This document shows positions 1 to 11,820 of a stretch of 64,000 nt of DNA, one piece after another (the stretch's first letter is position 1; every line of letters starts with the position of its first letter). This DNA comes from Sipunculus nudus (Eukaryota > Annelida > Sipuncula > Golfingiida > Sipunculidae). The stretch lies in the NCBI GenBank assembly GCA_026874595.1, contig CM049317.1, forward strand, positions 64,128,118-64,192,117, written 5' to 3'. The translations under genes were made by a program, and so were the position numbers. The notes beneath the pieces are model-generated. The model saw only the letters and a program-made list of their open reading frames with translations. It was not told the DNA's origin and did not search any database.

Positions 1-202
1 CTTGCAACCAGATCCGGAAGTACTTGTAAATACAAATGTTGATTTATTTTGTCAGGTTTTAATTATTTATTAAACCTCTAGTTTGTGAGAATAACTTCTA
101 AATTCTAATGGCCTTTTAGGATTTCAATAAAGATAATCGGGGATGAAAAAAGTATTACGCTGACATTTGAGTCGATTGGAGTACATGTAATTCCATTTTC
201 AG

Positions 203-394
203 ATTCACCAAAAGGAGGATGATCTTGGCCTTGGGGGTGACAGCGGAAGTGTTGCAAGCGGAAACGCTGGTTCCCGTATCGCTTGTTGCGTTATCATGGA
301 TACTTCTGATGGAGATTCAATATTAAAGAGCCGTAGTTGGCATGGATTAATATTACTTGTAGGTTTCGCTGTCGCCAGTGTTGTAACCTCGTGA
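203..394 (+). CDS. SOD: Last exon of an upstream secreted Cu/Zn superoxide dismutase paralogue (partial gene)
   Basis: After a TTCCATTTTCAG acceptor ending at 202, the frame reads 63 residues and stops at TGA 392-394. It contains the copper ligand His in IHQK, then DDLGLGG, SGNAGSR with the catalytic arginine, and ACC in place of the usual ACG. The phase-0 start matches exon 5 of the complete gene (IHATRDDLGLGG). After the enzyme domain come the linker DTSDGDS, a basic patch (LKSRSWHG) and a hydrophobic end ([13 protein letters not shown]), which fits a GPI signal or membrane anchor. The other exons lie outside the window to the left. Same strand, same exon boundary and the shared double cysteine argue for a tandem duplicate, not a processed copy. 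Confidence 0.9.
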   Translation: MHQKEDDLGLGGDSGSVASGNAGSRIACCVIMDTSDGDSILKSRSWHGLILLVGFAVASVVTS

Positions 395-680
395 AATAAC
401 GATTTTGTAATAGTCAATTATCACATGTTTCGAGTAATATCATGGGATTATCTAAATGTATGTAGTATTATTTTAGACTAATTTTAAGACTGTCAAGTGA
501 CTCATTTACGCTGGTGTTTTTACAGGGAAGCACTTGTAGATTCCATGCAATGCAGTTTAAGTGATATTGTATAATATCATTATTGCCTCTCGGGTCCCAA
601 CGCCGCTTTCATTTTAAAATTTAAAAAAAGTGTAGTTTTAGTGAGTTTTATCTTTCATCATATTAAACTGATACTCGTTC

Positions 681-686
681 AATAAA
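681..686 (+). terminator. Candidate polyadenylation signal of the upstream SOD
   Basis: First clear AATAAA on the + strand after the stop codon at 394, giving a 3' UTR of about 300 nt. It is motif evidence only, and such hexamers are common in AT-rich DNA. Confidence 0.3.
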
Positions 687-1059
687 TAATATCCCCTGTG
701 ACTGCTTGCACCTTCTGGGTGCCAAGTAAACCCACCCATGTTTACAGTCAAAGGTCCCATGCGGACTCAGCCTCGCATTAACACATTATATTCACTATGT
801 ATTATAATAATAAAATAGTTGTCCAGTGTCTGTTTGTCTGTATTTATGGAGGACTCTCCGCTTATTAGGAGGGGTTTTTGATTTGAAGAAGAGTGCATCT
901 AGTTAGGATTGTAAGGTGAAGGTCTTGAGGTCTTCCGGATAACTGTGGTTAAGAGAACTAAATCATTAAACTATTAAAACATTTAAACTTAGAATGTGTG
1001 TTAATTGCAGAGCAGTATGCTACTTGGTCACAAGTTGGAGCCTGCATAAGAAGAAATTG

Positions 1060-1084
1060 ATAATAATAATAATATTAATAATAA

Positions 1085-1115
<31 letters not shown>

Positions 1116-1214
1116 AATAAAATTATAATAACAATAACAACAACAATAATAATAACGATAATATTAATAATGATAACAATAATAATAGTTATTATTATTA
1201 TTATTATTATTATT
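1060..1214. repeat. AAT/AAC microsatellite with a mirrored TTA arm
   Basis: The left two thirds are ATA/ATAAC triplets and the last ~30 bases are TTA triplets, so the transcript could fold into a long A-U hairpin. Confidence 0.9.
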
Positions 1215-2574
1215 CAATAGAAAATCCGAAAATGTCATTTCAATAAAAAAAATTATGGGTCATGGTGCATTGCTGAATCAATATTTAATATTATTAAAGG
1301 TGAAACATGTTACTAATCCCGGGGGTCCCAAGAACATTTTACCACAACTTGTCAGCTTTTAAAATTTGAATTTCCCAGGACTTAAACTTCGAATAAAACT
1401 TAGAATTTATGCTAATGCTTTGGGTCAGCCTTCTGTCTTCGTCATGCCTTGATGACAAGCATGAATTTGTTTCTATCGTCCACAAATTGTGCTCTGCTGC
1501 AGCATAAACCATTGTCATTCTCTGAATTACTAGTAATCATGCAAAGATATTGAGAAATGGTAGGTGGCCCCGTAGTGCTCCATAGCTGGAGCAATTCTTA
1601 TAGGCCAGTTAATACATCAAATATCATGACAACAAATCCGCAGTTCCTGGGAAAATATTGCATGTATTTATTTTGCTATTAAGTGAGTTAATTCGGAGGT
1701 GCTGATCCCCGGTTATCATCAGATAATACATGTAATTGTCAGACTAACCTCATTTTGGATTTCCAGTGAGAACCTGTCAGGACCTGTCAGCGTGTCACGT
1801 TAGAAATCAGTGGACCTTACGGTTAAGATTTGTACATTGCTGAAGTTTAGACCACCGACTGAAATCGGTCATCCTCAAGAGTACAAGTAAAATTTTATGT
1901 TCCGGCAGCACCTCCAACCTGCGGCAGCAGATAAAAGTATTGAAGATCAATTGGCATTCTGGGTTCTGGTTTCCGAAGGTTTCGCACCATTTTTCAAAAC
2001 AAGCCCCTTCTTAGGTTTCCCATATACGAACCACCTGGACCATTTACTATTTAAAATTCTGTATTTTACACTTACGTATATTTGTGCCATGTCACACACA
2101 ATATGGCTTCTAAGGTTTTCTCTCAGTAAATAGAAGAATAAAGGTCACAGTCACCTACATTAAGTAGTAAGTTTCAACAAAAAATCTGACCTATTTAGCA
2201 TGTGAAGGAATTTCTCTATCTTATGTTAACGATTGTTGTAATTTTACACACGGACGATGGCTTCTTAGGATTTAACTAGATAAATAAAAGAATACATGCC
2301 ACATTTACCTACTTTTAGCTTTCTACTGTGGACCTATCAACAACCTCATTGCAGACCTATTTCGGCAATATCTATTGAGGAAATCTCCCACGCAGGGTGA
2401 AGATCTACTGTGTCATATGAATAGACACTGCTGATTATAAAGGGTTTAAGCGTGCTTGACATTAATGATGGCCTAGATAGTGACCGAGTTGCATTGTCAA
2501 TTCTGTGAAGAACGTGACCCTCAGTCTGTAGGCCCTCGCTTTTTAAGTATAAGTCCCATAGAGGACCCGGCAGA

Positions 2575-3190
2575 GCTACGGCAGTGCCACGAATAGGTCA
2601 GGGGTGTAAGTCGTAGCGCTGTCGGGATGGTCCGGAATGGTCTAGGACGGTCCGGGAGGGCGAGCCGGCAGTTTTTGGATGTCAAAAACTGCCGAGGCGA
2701 ATCGTGGTGATCCGGGGCGGATAGTAATCTGTGGTGATCCGGGGCTCATCCGTAGCTATGCCGTGGGTGTCCGTGTCACTGCCGTGGAAGTCCCGGGGCA
2801 CTGCTGTGACAGTCCTTGGAGATCCGGGACGTTGAAGCTACCAAACTACCCAGGCAGACCGACGTACCAACAAATGTGATGGATGTGCTGATTGCCACCT
2901 CCTTTTATAGCCAGGCCTGTATCCGGGACTCTGCCGCGACGGTCCGGAGCTCTGCCGGGACGACTCGGGGCTCTGCCGGGACGGTCCGGGGTAATCCGGG
3001 TACTGCCGTGGTGGTCCAGGGCTACTGTAGCTATGCCGGGGTTACTTCCAGTGTATCCGGGGTGCTGCCCGGATGGTCCTTAGCGCTGACGGGATGATCC
3101 GTAGTGCTGCTATGTGAAATGGCGATTCCTGCCGATTTCTGCCAAAAATCACCCCGGATCACCATGGACCACCCCGGACCGTCATGGATA
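2575..3190. repeat. GC-rich degenerate short-period repeat
   Basis: CCGGG, GGTCCGG, CTGCCG and GATCCGG recur about every 10-11 or 20-22 bases, in strong contrast to the AT-rich surroundings. Short open frames here (2679-3228, both strands) follow from the composition. The vocabulary resembles the reverse complement of the element interior at 44067-44569. Confidence 0.6.
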
Positions 3191-3320
3191 TTACACTGCA
3201 AAACAGATCCACAAGTTTGGCAAAACATAAAATATGCTAAACGAAAAATAAAATTATGTTGGCTATATTTGGAATGGATGTTGCCAAGACATGCTATATA
3301 TTTGTTTTATTGACTTCATA

Positions 3321-3596
3321 ATTGCCTCCGCCAGGCGGCTAGGCGTTCATCCCTGTTTGTGTGTGTGCGTTTGATAACAACAATCACGGACGGGATTCTC
3401 TTGCAATTTTTAGGGCATTTCGGGATTTGGCCATTGAATAACAGATTAGATTTTGGTGAGGATTCGGCTGATGAATATTCACAAATATACAGTCACCTAT
3501 GCACAAGTGGGCTGAATAGTTTAATACGAGTAGGATTGCATCTCACAACAGAGACCCCCCCCCCCCCCCCACTGGGAGGATGCTTGCATTCCTTTA
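3321..3596 (-). mobile_element. Short CCTCCGCC-ended interspersed element (minus orientation)
   Basis: One end reads AATTGCCTCCGCC; the interior, read on the minus strand, contains CACCAAAATCTAATC and CCCGAAATGCCCT. The same order is found at 41780-42110 and 61432-61812. A poly-C run (near 3547-3570) interrupts it. Non-coding, probably a non-autonomous DNA element. Confidence 0.6.
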
Positions 3597-3770
3597 AATG
3601 CAGATTTCTATTATCATATAGCATTTAGTATTCTTTTTGCGAAATTGCTTGATTTCGTCAAAAATTGTCCTGAGCGTATTAATGTTTTCAGGAGATATAT
3701 CCTTGATATTCATTGATAAATCTTCTGTGTGGGGAATGGACCCATGAGCATGTGAAGTTTAAACTACCTC

Positions 3771-3832
3771 AGCCTCGCGGTTGTGATTTGTACCCTGTTA
3801 ACTGACGGACGGATGGACAGCTGTTCGATCGA
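3771..3832. repeat. Interspersed repeat end with ACGGACGG motif
   Basis: The stretch from CGGTTGTGATTTGTACC to GACGGACGGATGGACAG matches 57762-57800. Both look like the end of one dispersed family. Confidence 0.4.
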
Positions 3833-3920
3833 AAATCCATGCAGATCAGATTACTAACAGTCAACTGAGCTTAAAAGCAACATAATTTGAATATGTATAT
3901 TGGTTGTCATCATGAATCCA

Positions 3921-3972
3921 CAAACACCCACACGCACATATGCACACACGCACATACACATACACAAAGGGC
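3921..3972. repeat. CA-rich microsatellite
   Basis: Degenerate CACA/CACG/CATA dinucleotide run. Confidence 0.7.
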
Positions 3973-4064
3973 CGGAGCTTCCAATTGTATGTGCGACTTT
4001 CTGTTTGTAGGACCAAGAGGATCAAAACTTGCCCTTGTAACAGTCACTGACCACTGCCGACTAA

Positions 4065-4533
4065 AGCCCAGCGTACACGTACGAAATTTGGACATGATAC
4101 GATTTTGTAATTTCCTATCGCAATGTCGTATCGTAATTACCCATGATCCGTGTCGTATTTCTACGTACATTATACAAATGTCGTGCAAAAGGGGACGGGA
4201 CAATTACTTCAGATAATGGTCAGCAATATCGCTGCCAATGAAAACTATACATCTCAGAAAATTGGCTTTATGCGCTTCGTAGCCTGATTATTATGTGGCG
4301 ATGAAGAGAATCTACCGGACGAAAGAATAGGAAATTATTGGTATGGCTTTAAATCATGCGGCGGAATTACGATTGCCAGTTACGATACGAAAATTTTGAA
4401 CATGCTCGAAAAAATATCGTCGTATCGGATCTCAACATACACGTTGCGATAAGAAGCCAAAAAGCCAGGATTTCGTGTCGTATCCTGCATCCTATCCCAT
4501 CGTATCCAAATTTCTTAACGTGTGTGCTGGGCT
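4065..4533. mobile_element. PIF/Harbinger-like MITE, 469 bp, TAA target duplication
   Basis: The left end AGCCCAGCGTACACGT and the inverted right end AGCCCAGCACACACGT form terminal inverted repeats that continue through GAAATTTGGA. The element is flanked on both sides by TAA (4062-4064 and 4534-4536), the target type of PIF/Harbinger transposons. The interior repeats CGTATCG/TCGTATC motifs and encodes no transposase, so it would need one in trans. Confidence 0.75.
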
Positions 4534-4664
4534 TAACTCTAACAAACCACTCAGTTGTACAATAGCTGACAATAGCTCATCCTTACATGTTATACAATCG
4601 AATAATAATATAATTACACGGTGTACAAAATAAAATGATAAGATAATATATATATTAATATATA

Positions 4665-5045
4665 ATTGTGTGTGTGCTTAAAACTTCTTAGTCATGCTAA
4701 TGATAAAATATCAAATAAACTCTAACATTACTTTTATGTGATATTCTAAAGAAGATGGATGGGTGTGTGTATGCTTAAAAAATCTATAATGGCCTGTAAG
4801 CTTCTTCACCACTTTGGGAACTATTAAGCTTAGTCATGCTAATAATAAAACAACAAATGAACTCTAACATTACTTTTATGTGATATTCTAAAGAAGATTG
4901 ATGTGTTTGTGTGCTTTAAACTAATGTAACGACATGTAAGCTACCTAATGACCAATTTAGGAACTACTAAGCTTTTTTATGCTAATGATGAATCAGCAAA
5001 GGAACTCCAACTATATTTATGATATATTGTAAAGAAGATGGATGA
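4665..5045. repeat. Tandem repeat, ~142-bp unit, about 2.7 copies
   Basis: Units share GTCATGCTAATGATAAA, CTCTAACATTACTTTTATG and TCTAAAGAAGATGGATG, recurring at about 4691, 4833 and 4975. No coding content. Confidence 0.8.
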
Positions 5046-5439
5046 GGTTGAACTTGCTGAACTTGTTTTAGCGCTCTATAAAGGCGTAACTGTATACACC
5101 TTTCACGGTGTAAAAAAAGACTTTGACACCCAGCATAAACGTAGAAGAATTCCATTTAAATGTCTCATTTCAAAGATACGCTTGCATGGTTAACTCCTCC
5201 GCTACGTTTCGGTTCATTTAACGAGAATTTTAATTATAATTAGTATTTTACATATCAGACACATCAATATCATATCGGGAACCCAGCTGAAGTAGCATCA
5301 TATCATATCAAACATCGATATGTTTTTGGCCATATTTGGATGAGCATGTTAATTCTGTGACTTTGCCATTTCCATCATCTCCATAAGAGAAGGAAAGCTC
5401 CTATGGAAGATGGATATATGATTATATCACCCTCATCGT

Positions 5440-5715
5440 AAGGTCACACGACCCAAGGTCCGTGGCCACTGATATCCTTTACACAAGTGTTAGGCAAACA
5501 CCACGAGGCTATAATTTGCCACTGGGATACTCGAAAGCACCAGTGATAAATTGAATCCCTTCAATCACGGGGGATTGAAAAAAGGTCTCTCCACCTTGCA
5601 TGCTCTGTTTGACATGGTTTACCACTGGCACACCACTCTCCGCACTCTCCAACAGGAATCAGTGCGCATCCTCTTGTTGGACTACAATAAAGCGTTTGAC
5701 TTAGTAGAAAAATAA
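5440..5715 (+). pseudogene. Dead non-LTR retrotransposon fragment (reverse transcriptase region)
   Basis: The + frame through 5581 reads a stretch containing GGLKKGLSTLHALFDMV and then LLLDYNKAFDLVE before a stop at 5713. The pattern G-STxHAL-D followed by LLD(Y/F)xKAFD is the fingers/palm signature of LINE reverse transcriptases. The conserved downstream catalytic (Y/F)ADD part is absent, and upstream sequence needs a frame change. It is a truncated, non-functional copy. The following AT-rich stretch to about 5905, ending in an ATT microsatellite, may be its 3' tail. Confidence 0.6.
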
Positions 5716-6436
5716 ATATCATGCTCTTGTGGTGACCTGATATCTATATGTAATTTAGTATTTTAGCTTGTGATATAACTGTGTTATAACTGGTTTAGTC
5801 TATCAATATTTATTTAAGTACAACAGCATAGTAATGTGCTCGTGAGCTGGTGTATCTGGACGCCATATAAATAATAAATTATTATTATTATTATATATTT
5901 ATTGTCGTGGTGTTCCAGACATCCTGCTTTTGTGGTTGATAGGATGTCTCGCAAATGGTATGCAGAGAGAGTAGCTACGGAACCAGATATTCCAGTGGCT
6001 TTTCTCTACGCTATGGATCAACATAAAATAGAGTAGTGGATGGTCTGGATTGTTCTTGGTGGTAGGCTCTAACCATTATGCTAAGTGACATTAAACAAAA
6101 AAAAATGTTTGGTTTAGTAAGTGAGGGTGGGTGTTAAGTGGACACATTGGATAATTCTACATATACAAGGGTGCAGCTGCCTGCGCTATATATGTACATC
6201 AACTTGTAACTTGACTTGTACATCAACTTGACTATGACTTGCACATGCAATTTCTTCTGCTGATATTCATAAATGCTTTAATGGTTAAAAATTTGTACAC
6301 GTTAAAACTCCATAAATCATACTTAAGACGATAAAGTGTCCTGCATTTTCTGTTTAACATTTAAATTCTAATAAGCACCAAGTTTTCAATCTAACATTCT
6401 ATAACATGCTGATTCGAAACTAACACGTCATATCAA

Positions 6437-6454
6437 ATATATATATATATATAT

Positions 6455-6484
<30 letters not shown>
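6437..6484. repeat. TA microsatellite
   Basis: Near-perfect TA run with one interruption. Confidence 0.95.
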
Positions 6485-6489
<5 letters not shown>

Positions 6490-7972
6490 AGACTGCTGTG
6501 CATGTAATTTGCTCTCATTGTTCAAAATTAACGATATCAGGGTTGCAATCGCCGCGGGTGATTTTACTGTATAATCCGCCTAGAAATCAATCGTCTGGTT
6601 ACTCCTTGGGTGAGCATACTGTATAATGAACACGGTTATTAATCCAACCAGTATTTCGTCTTGTCACTGCATGCGTTTCCGAAACATATCATTGATTTTA
6701 TCACATTTGCACAGGTGGGAGGCTAACGAACTCGAATCCTGAAATCATTCGGTATGATCTCTGAGACACATATGTTTGATACTTCATGTACATCTGACAA
6801 GACGGTACTCACACAGTGATTATAACATGAGTCTTATTTTTTTATTTTAATATATAAAAATATCCTTGGAATTTGGAATTCTAAAACGAAAATATAGAAT
6901 CTTTAGTCCCAAGATACGGCCATGCGTAAGGATTCATGTCACTAACAGTCCCGTCAATCATAGTAATATTCTTATATTTACTTGTGAATAAGAATTTTGA
7001 CATATAATTATAAATATATCTGATTAAAATATCACGTGTTTAAGTTTAAAAGGTCGTGTCTGAGAATATAATACAAATATTTAGAGTAAAACAAAACTAC
7101 AAATAGTCACTGATTAAACCAAAATTACTATCAGGTGTGATTTAAGGTATCCAAAACCAATGAGATGTAAAATATCAGCAAATTTTAAAGTACCCTAAAA
7201 TTTCATTTTAAAAATAATTCAAGTAATTCAAGTTTATAGTCATCAAACTCGGGATCGTAACGGTCCTCAATTATAATTTACAATATTTAACATTGTAGAG
7301 TTGCGTTCATACATAAATAAGATGATACAGCGTTTCGGACTCGGAATCGGTAAGGAACCTGTTTTATGTATATATATATATTCTAACAAAGAAATGAAAG
7401 AATACTTCAAAATATTGTGAGATAAAAAGGAATGGCATCATATATTGATCCATCATCATTATAAAGGGAGGTGCAAAACCATGCGCACAATAAGAAAGCT
7501 ATACTGTTGCTTGAACTCTTAGTAAAGCCTAATTATATGTACGGTCCAAGAAAAAATACTACAATTTTTGTATTAACACATTTTACATATTCCAGTGAGG
7601 ATCCGAGAATTGATAGAATTGTATATGCACCTTCTTGTATTCCTTTCTTCCAACAACGATGACAAATGTTAATGAGAGGCACATTTCACGTGAGACATTC
7701 CTCTACGACTAAGAGTATCGACATATAATTATAATGGGGACCCGCATTGTTCATTGTTCATTTTGAAATAAGCGGCACAAGAGGATGACAAATTGTGCCT
7801 GTGGGTGATTATACTTTATAATTAACAAGGTTATTAATGGTTTGGTCACTCCAAACTGTGACATCGTTTGGTCACACTTCGATATCCTCGGCGAGAAAAA
7901 CGTGATGTATCAGGCATGACCCTCGAGCATGAGGCAAGCGCTATAGTAGCCAAATCAAAGAGCTTTCCAGAA

Positions 7973-8169
7973 GCGGTTTCAGGGGGGTGGTCCAGGCGTC
8001 CGGTTCTCCCCCTCCCCCTTCCTTTTTCAGCAGCCGCAGTCTTTTTAAAAGGATTTCAGACCAACTTTTACGGCCTAAGCTCCCCTTTTCCGGACCTGGG
8101 GACCTTTTTTAGGTTTTATCATAAGTCCTTCAGGGTTGGGCCCCTTCTCTTCCTAAATCCTGGATCCGC
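7973..8169. mobile_element. Short GCGGATCC-ended element (MITE-like)
   Basis: The left end GCGGTTTCAGG and right end CCTGGATCCGC are inverted copies. The interior matches the element at 15913-16118 in order: pyrimidine-rich CCCCCTTCC, CAGCAGCCG, CCCTTTTCCGGACC, TCATAAGTCCTTC. The open frame 7868-8227 runs through it and is not a gene. Confidence 0.6.
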
Positions 8170-8486
8170 TGCTGCTTTCATACCTATACGTGCGAGCTTT
8201 CTTATCAAAATCGCAAGCAGCATCTGACGCATAGAAGGTGTTTAACTTTATGTTCTTTTGTCAGTGAACATGAAGGGCACACATTCAAATTTACGACTGA
8301 ATTGTATATAATCTGCATTATACGTTAATTAGCATCTATCACCTTCGTGTCCATGAATCCATTTTAAAAAATAAAAAGAAAATCAAAGTGCAAACCAATG
8401 CTTTCGTGGATACTAAATATTGCAGGTATTTTTTTAGGATAAAAAAACTAGTTATATAGGTGAATGATTTGCACCTATTATTTATA

Positions 8487-8520
8487 TTTGACCTTGACCT
8501 AAGTGTCAAGGTCATGATCT
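8487..8520. promoter_or_regulatory. Palindromic cluster of nuclear-receptor half-sites
   Basis: TGACCTTGACCT followed after a short gap by TGTCAAGGTCA gives two half-sites on one strand facing an extended TCAAGGTCA site. The motif matches ERR/SF-1-type sites, but the context is intergenic and similar strings occur in repeats at 37640-38090 and 55780-57060. Confidence 0.35.
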
Positions 8521-9825
8521 TCATAGCTTATCTTGCAAATATGTGCGTCATTGCTCACTGTGATTCGACGCGGATTGCGTATAGGGGCAGCTAATTCTCG
8601 TAGAAACACTTATCACATGGTATCACTTATAACAGTGAAGGGTCATAAAGGCTTTGACACCTTATGAGGGTACAAAGCGGTTAGAAATTGTCACAGGGTT
8701 TTGTTTGCGCTACATCTCAAAGACCACTTCTCTCTGCGAGATACAATCGTTCATGAAGTTAAGTGTTATACTAAATGTTTCCACTCAGAATCAAAGGCCA
8801 TTTTTATACAGTGTCCAGAAGTTTTAAAATGGTGACTTAATTGATATTTAGGGGTCGGGGTTGCGGGCGAGGGAGGGGAAGTTTCCCTTGCGATCCCCTG
8901 GCCATTGTGGACCTCTAGTGTTATTGTTTCATTTACAAGTTTAATTTGCCACCAGTATTCATCTGATTAGTCGATATTCTTAATGTGCCATTAAAAAATG
9001 ATATGTCCGTGTGGGAGGCTAATATTTAATGAAAAATATAATTGTATAATAATCCTTGAAATATGAATAGTACAATACAAAATGTAAAACTTGGGTGACA
9101 ATGTATACGACCAAACCTATCACGGTTAATCATCAGTTAACCATGGTAACAGTTACCATGGTAATACACGCATTCACATTTGATCGTAAATATTAACATC
9201 AATAGCAACTTTCAAGCATTACATCTCCGTTATCATTCACTAAAACGTGTGATTAAAATGTAACTTTCAAAATAGTATTCTTGAATATAATTTAAATATA
9301 TGGAGAAAAGGTCCAATATGAAAATGCAAGACAATAAAACACTTAGTTTTAGTGTCAATTAGTAATATTTAAATGTTCAGAAACGCACATAAGATTGATC
9401 GATTTTGCTGTTGAAATATTCTGGATTATAAAAACAACATCTTAAGCTATATAATAAGGCGAACAGAGAGCTGATATACCTTTCCATAACAGTTAGAATA
9501 GTTAAATCCGTTCTTGGAAATATTACTCCATGATTTATCTCTCATACTTCAGGCTTCAGATTTAAGTTTTCAGAGCTCATGAAGGCGTTACTGTTCTAAA
9601 GATGCTACTGTTGTGAGAGTTACGTATGTACTGATGCACTAAACCAATGCTGATGCAGTAAAAAACATAAATGAGAGAGATATGCATTTAGTATTTAAAT
9701 ATGTTTTTGTAACAAGATTATATAAAAAATGTGATATTTCCCCCCTCTCTAGGTAGGTTAAACATAATAGCACGTGGTTGTGTTATGTGCATTCAGTCTT
9801 TCATTCAGAACAGAGACTGGGGCCT
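8521..9825. other. Spacer, no gene seen
   Basis: AT-rich sequence without coding signal. The only structure is a pair of 12-13-bp near-palindromes centred on CCATGG (9134-9164). Confidence 0.5.
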
Positions 9826-10003
9826 GATGTGATTGGTTGTTGCAAAGTGTGACGTCACAGGCAAAATTTAGAAATGACTTAAATCTAGCAATACATTTTA
9901 TTTTATTCTTTTCTGAAAATATAAGACTGAAAGAGTCAGAAATACTAAGCTTTTAATGAGATCTAGAATCTAGTCACAGGGATTTTCCCAGTGGGTGACG
10001 TCA
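9825..10003. promoter_or_regulatory. Cluster of CRE, kappaB and CCAAT-type motifs
   Basis: Two perfect TGACGTCA sites (9850-9857 and 9996-10003) flank an 11-bp GGGATTTTCCC kappaB match (9979-9989). ATTGG, a reverse CCAAT box, is near 9831. Function is inferred from motifs only, and no adjacent gene is visible. Confidence 0.3.
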
Positions 10004-11158
10004 TTGCCGAGTTGACAGTGCATAGATGTGCCGATAGTTTTTGAATAAAGCACACAACCTCATGTTTTTTTATTGTGGTAAAAATAAATGAAAATGTTTT
10101 TCCTCCAGAAATCGGGTTCAGTTTATGGAAAACTTTTATAAATATTTTTTCATAGGCAATTTTGTTATATGATAATATAATGAGATTTTGAATACGTTTG
10201 CGTAACCTCTGTTGACTTTTCTTTTTCTTATTATTTCTTTTTATTATTGTTTAGACCCTTATTTTTTCTTCTTGTAATGCAAGAATTTCCTGAAAGAGCA
10301 TAAATTCCGTGCTGATCTTAAAGCCACACATATCAGAGTTCAGGATATTTTCGCATACTACAAATCCGTACATTGGATTAGCACTTAAGTTTGATCAGAT
10401 CATATTCTAGCCAAGTCCTACTTTCGAAATATGTTTAAACTGCAAAGAAATGTTGATGTATAATGACAAAAAATATGGTACTGGCATCGATATAATGAAA
10501 ATGCATATGACAGTTTGGGAGGGTAAAGGCAAACGTACTATGAATGTTGTGGTAGAGTAATACACAAACATGAATCCTACACAAACAAAAATATGTAGAC
10601 AGAGTATTAGACAGACATAAAGTTTTATTCAGGCAACCAACAAGCAAATATAATGATATCATTGCACATATAGCCCGACAAGCACCTTGGATAGCACTAA
10701 AAAATGTTATAAAAACTATTTTCTATAGGCGATGTTTTTTAAACATTGTCCTTATGAATGTTTCAAGTCGCATATTAAGGCCACGATGGAGTACGTAAGT
10801 GATATTAAATCTTATACTAACGAAAATCAAGGTGCATTGCAATAGTGACTTAGAGGACCTAGTAATTGTCCCATGCTGACAAAGTCGGAAATACTATAGT
10901 TTTAGCATCATGCCGCCGCAGAGAAATCTTGTGAGCGAGATTCAAAACTTTTTTTTTCACGGATCTTTATCAAACTGTAGATGTGCATAGGTTTGTGTAT
11001 GTGGACGAAGCCTATTTAAAATGGGGTCATGGCCTCTACTGGGAGAGTGACTTTGCCTTTGAATAGTTCCATATTTTGGAAAAATCACACAAAATCTTAA
11101 ATACATATATACTAAGGTTGCATGATTGATAAAAATCAATTTTTGGGAGAGTGGTGGC

Positions 11159-11160
<2 letters not shown>
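10004..11160. other. Spacer, no gene seen
   Basis: AT-rich with homopolymer T tracts and no coding or repeat structure recognised. The frame at 10435-10662 (minus) is unsupported. Confidence 0.5.

Positions 11161-11161
<1 letters not shown>

Positions 11162-11221
<60 letters not shown>
11162..11221. repeat. TA microsatellite, about 30 repeats
   Basis: Uninterrupted AT dinucleotide run. It creates artificial Tyr-Ile open frames on both strands. Confidence 0.98.
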
Positions 11222-11225
<4 letters not shown>

Positions 11226-11661
11226 TAGTTGTTGACAACATCGAGACATATGATCGTACAACATCGTGCATAAATGAGTCATTACTAATTAGTAACAGGA
11301 TGCTGCCAGCGATACGCAATATGTTTTAAGGTGACTCATAACAGGTTACTTAACGATTTACATCGCGAATGGTGTGGCTTTGACTCGGTGGGTCAGAATG
11401 CAGGGGACAATGTGTAAAGTGACCTTATGTTATGCTTACGTCACCCCCGATGCCCCTTCACATATGTAACATAGGTTATTACCAGCCAGATTTAGTACAC
11501 GGGACGCCCACTAGGCACAATGTATGTGGAGAGTTATTATAGTCACTGGTAATAAGTGACTAATTATCCAGGCTCTGGAATGAGGCAGGCATGGCATGTG
11601 ACCGGGTTTGTCCACGTGTAACGTTACAAGCTTATACAGGTGCAGGCATATATAACTGGTG

Positions 11662-11773
<112 letters not shown>

Positions 11774-11820
11774 TAACCATGCTGGTTCAATGTATATTGA
11801 TTGAAAGGGTATACACAGGA

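Larger units (their letters stand above)
395..2560. other. Intergenic spacer without recognisable genes
   Basis: After the likely 3' UTR of the upstream SOD, no coding or known repeat is visible, apart from an AAT/ATT microsatellite at 1060-1214. The open frame at 1897-2133 has no recognisable protein features. Confidence 0.5.

Noticed and set aside
205-417. Minus-strand 70-codon frame over the first exon
   Set aside because: Lies opposite the SOD last exon, which has a clear family match on the + strand.
7868-8227. 119-codon + strand frame as a gene
   Set aside because: Most of it is the GCGGATCC-ended repeat also seen at 15913-16118; no protein family recognised.
9134-9164. Twin CCATGG-centred palindromes as a protein-binding site
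   Set aside because: Striking but short, with no known matching factor and no nearby gene; kept only as a note.
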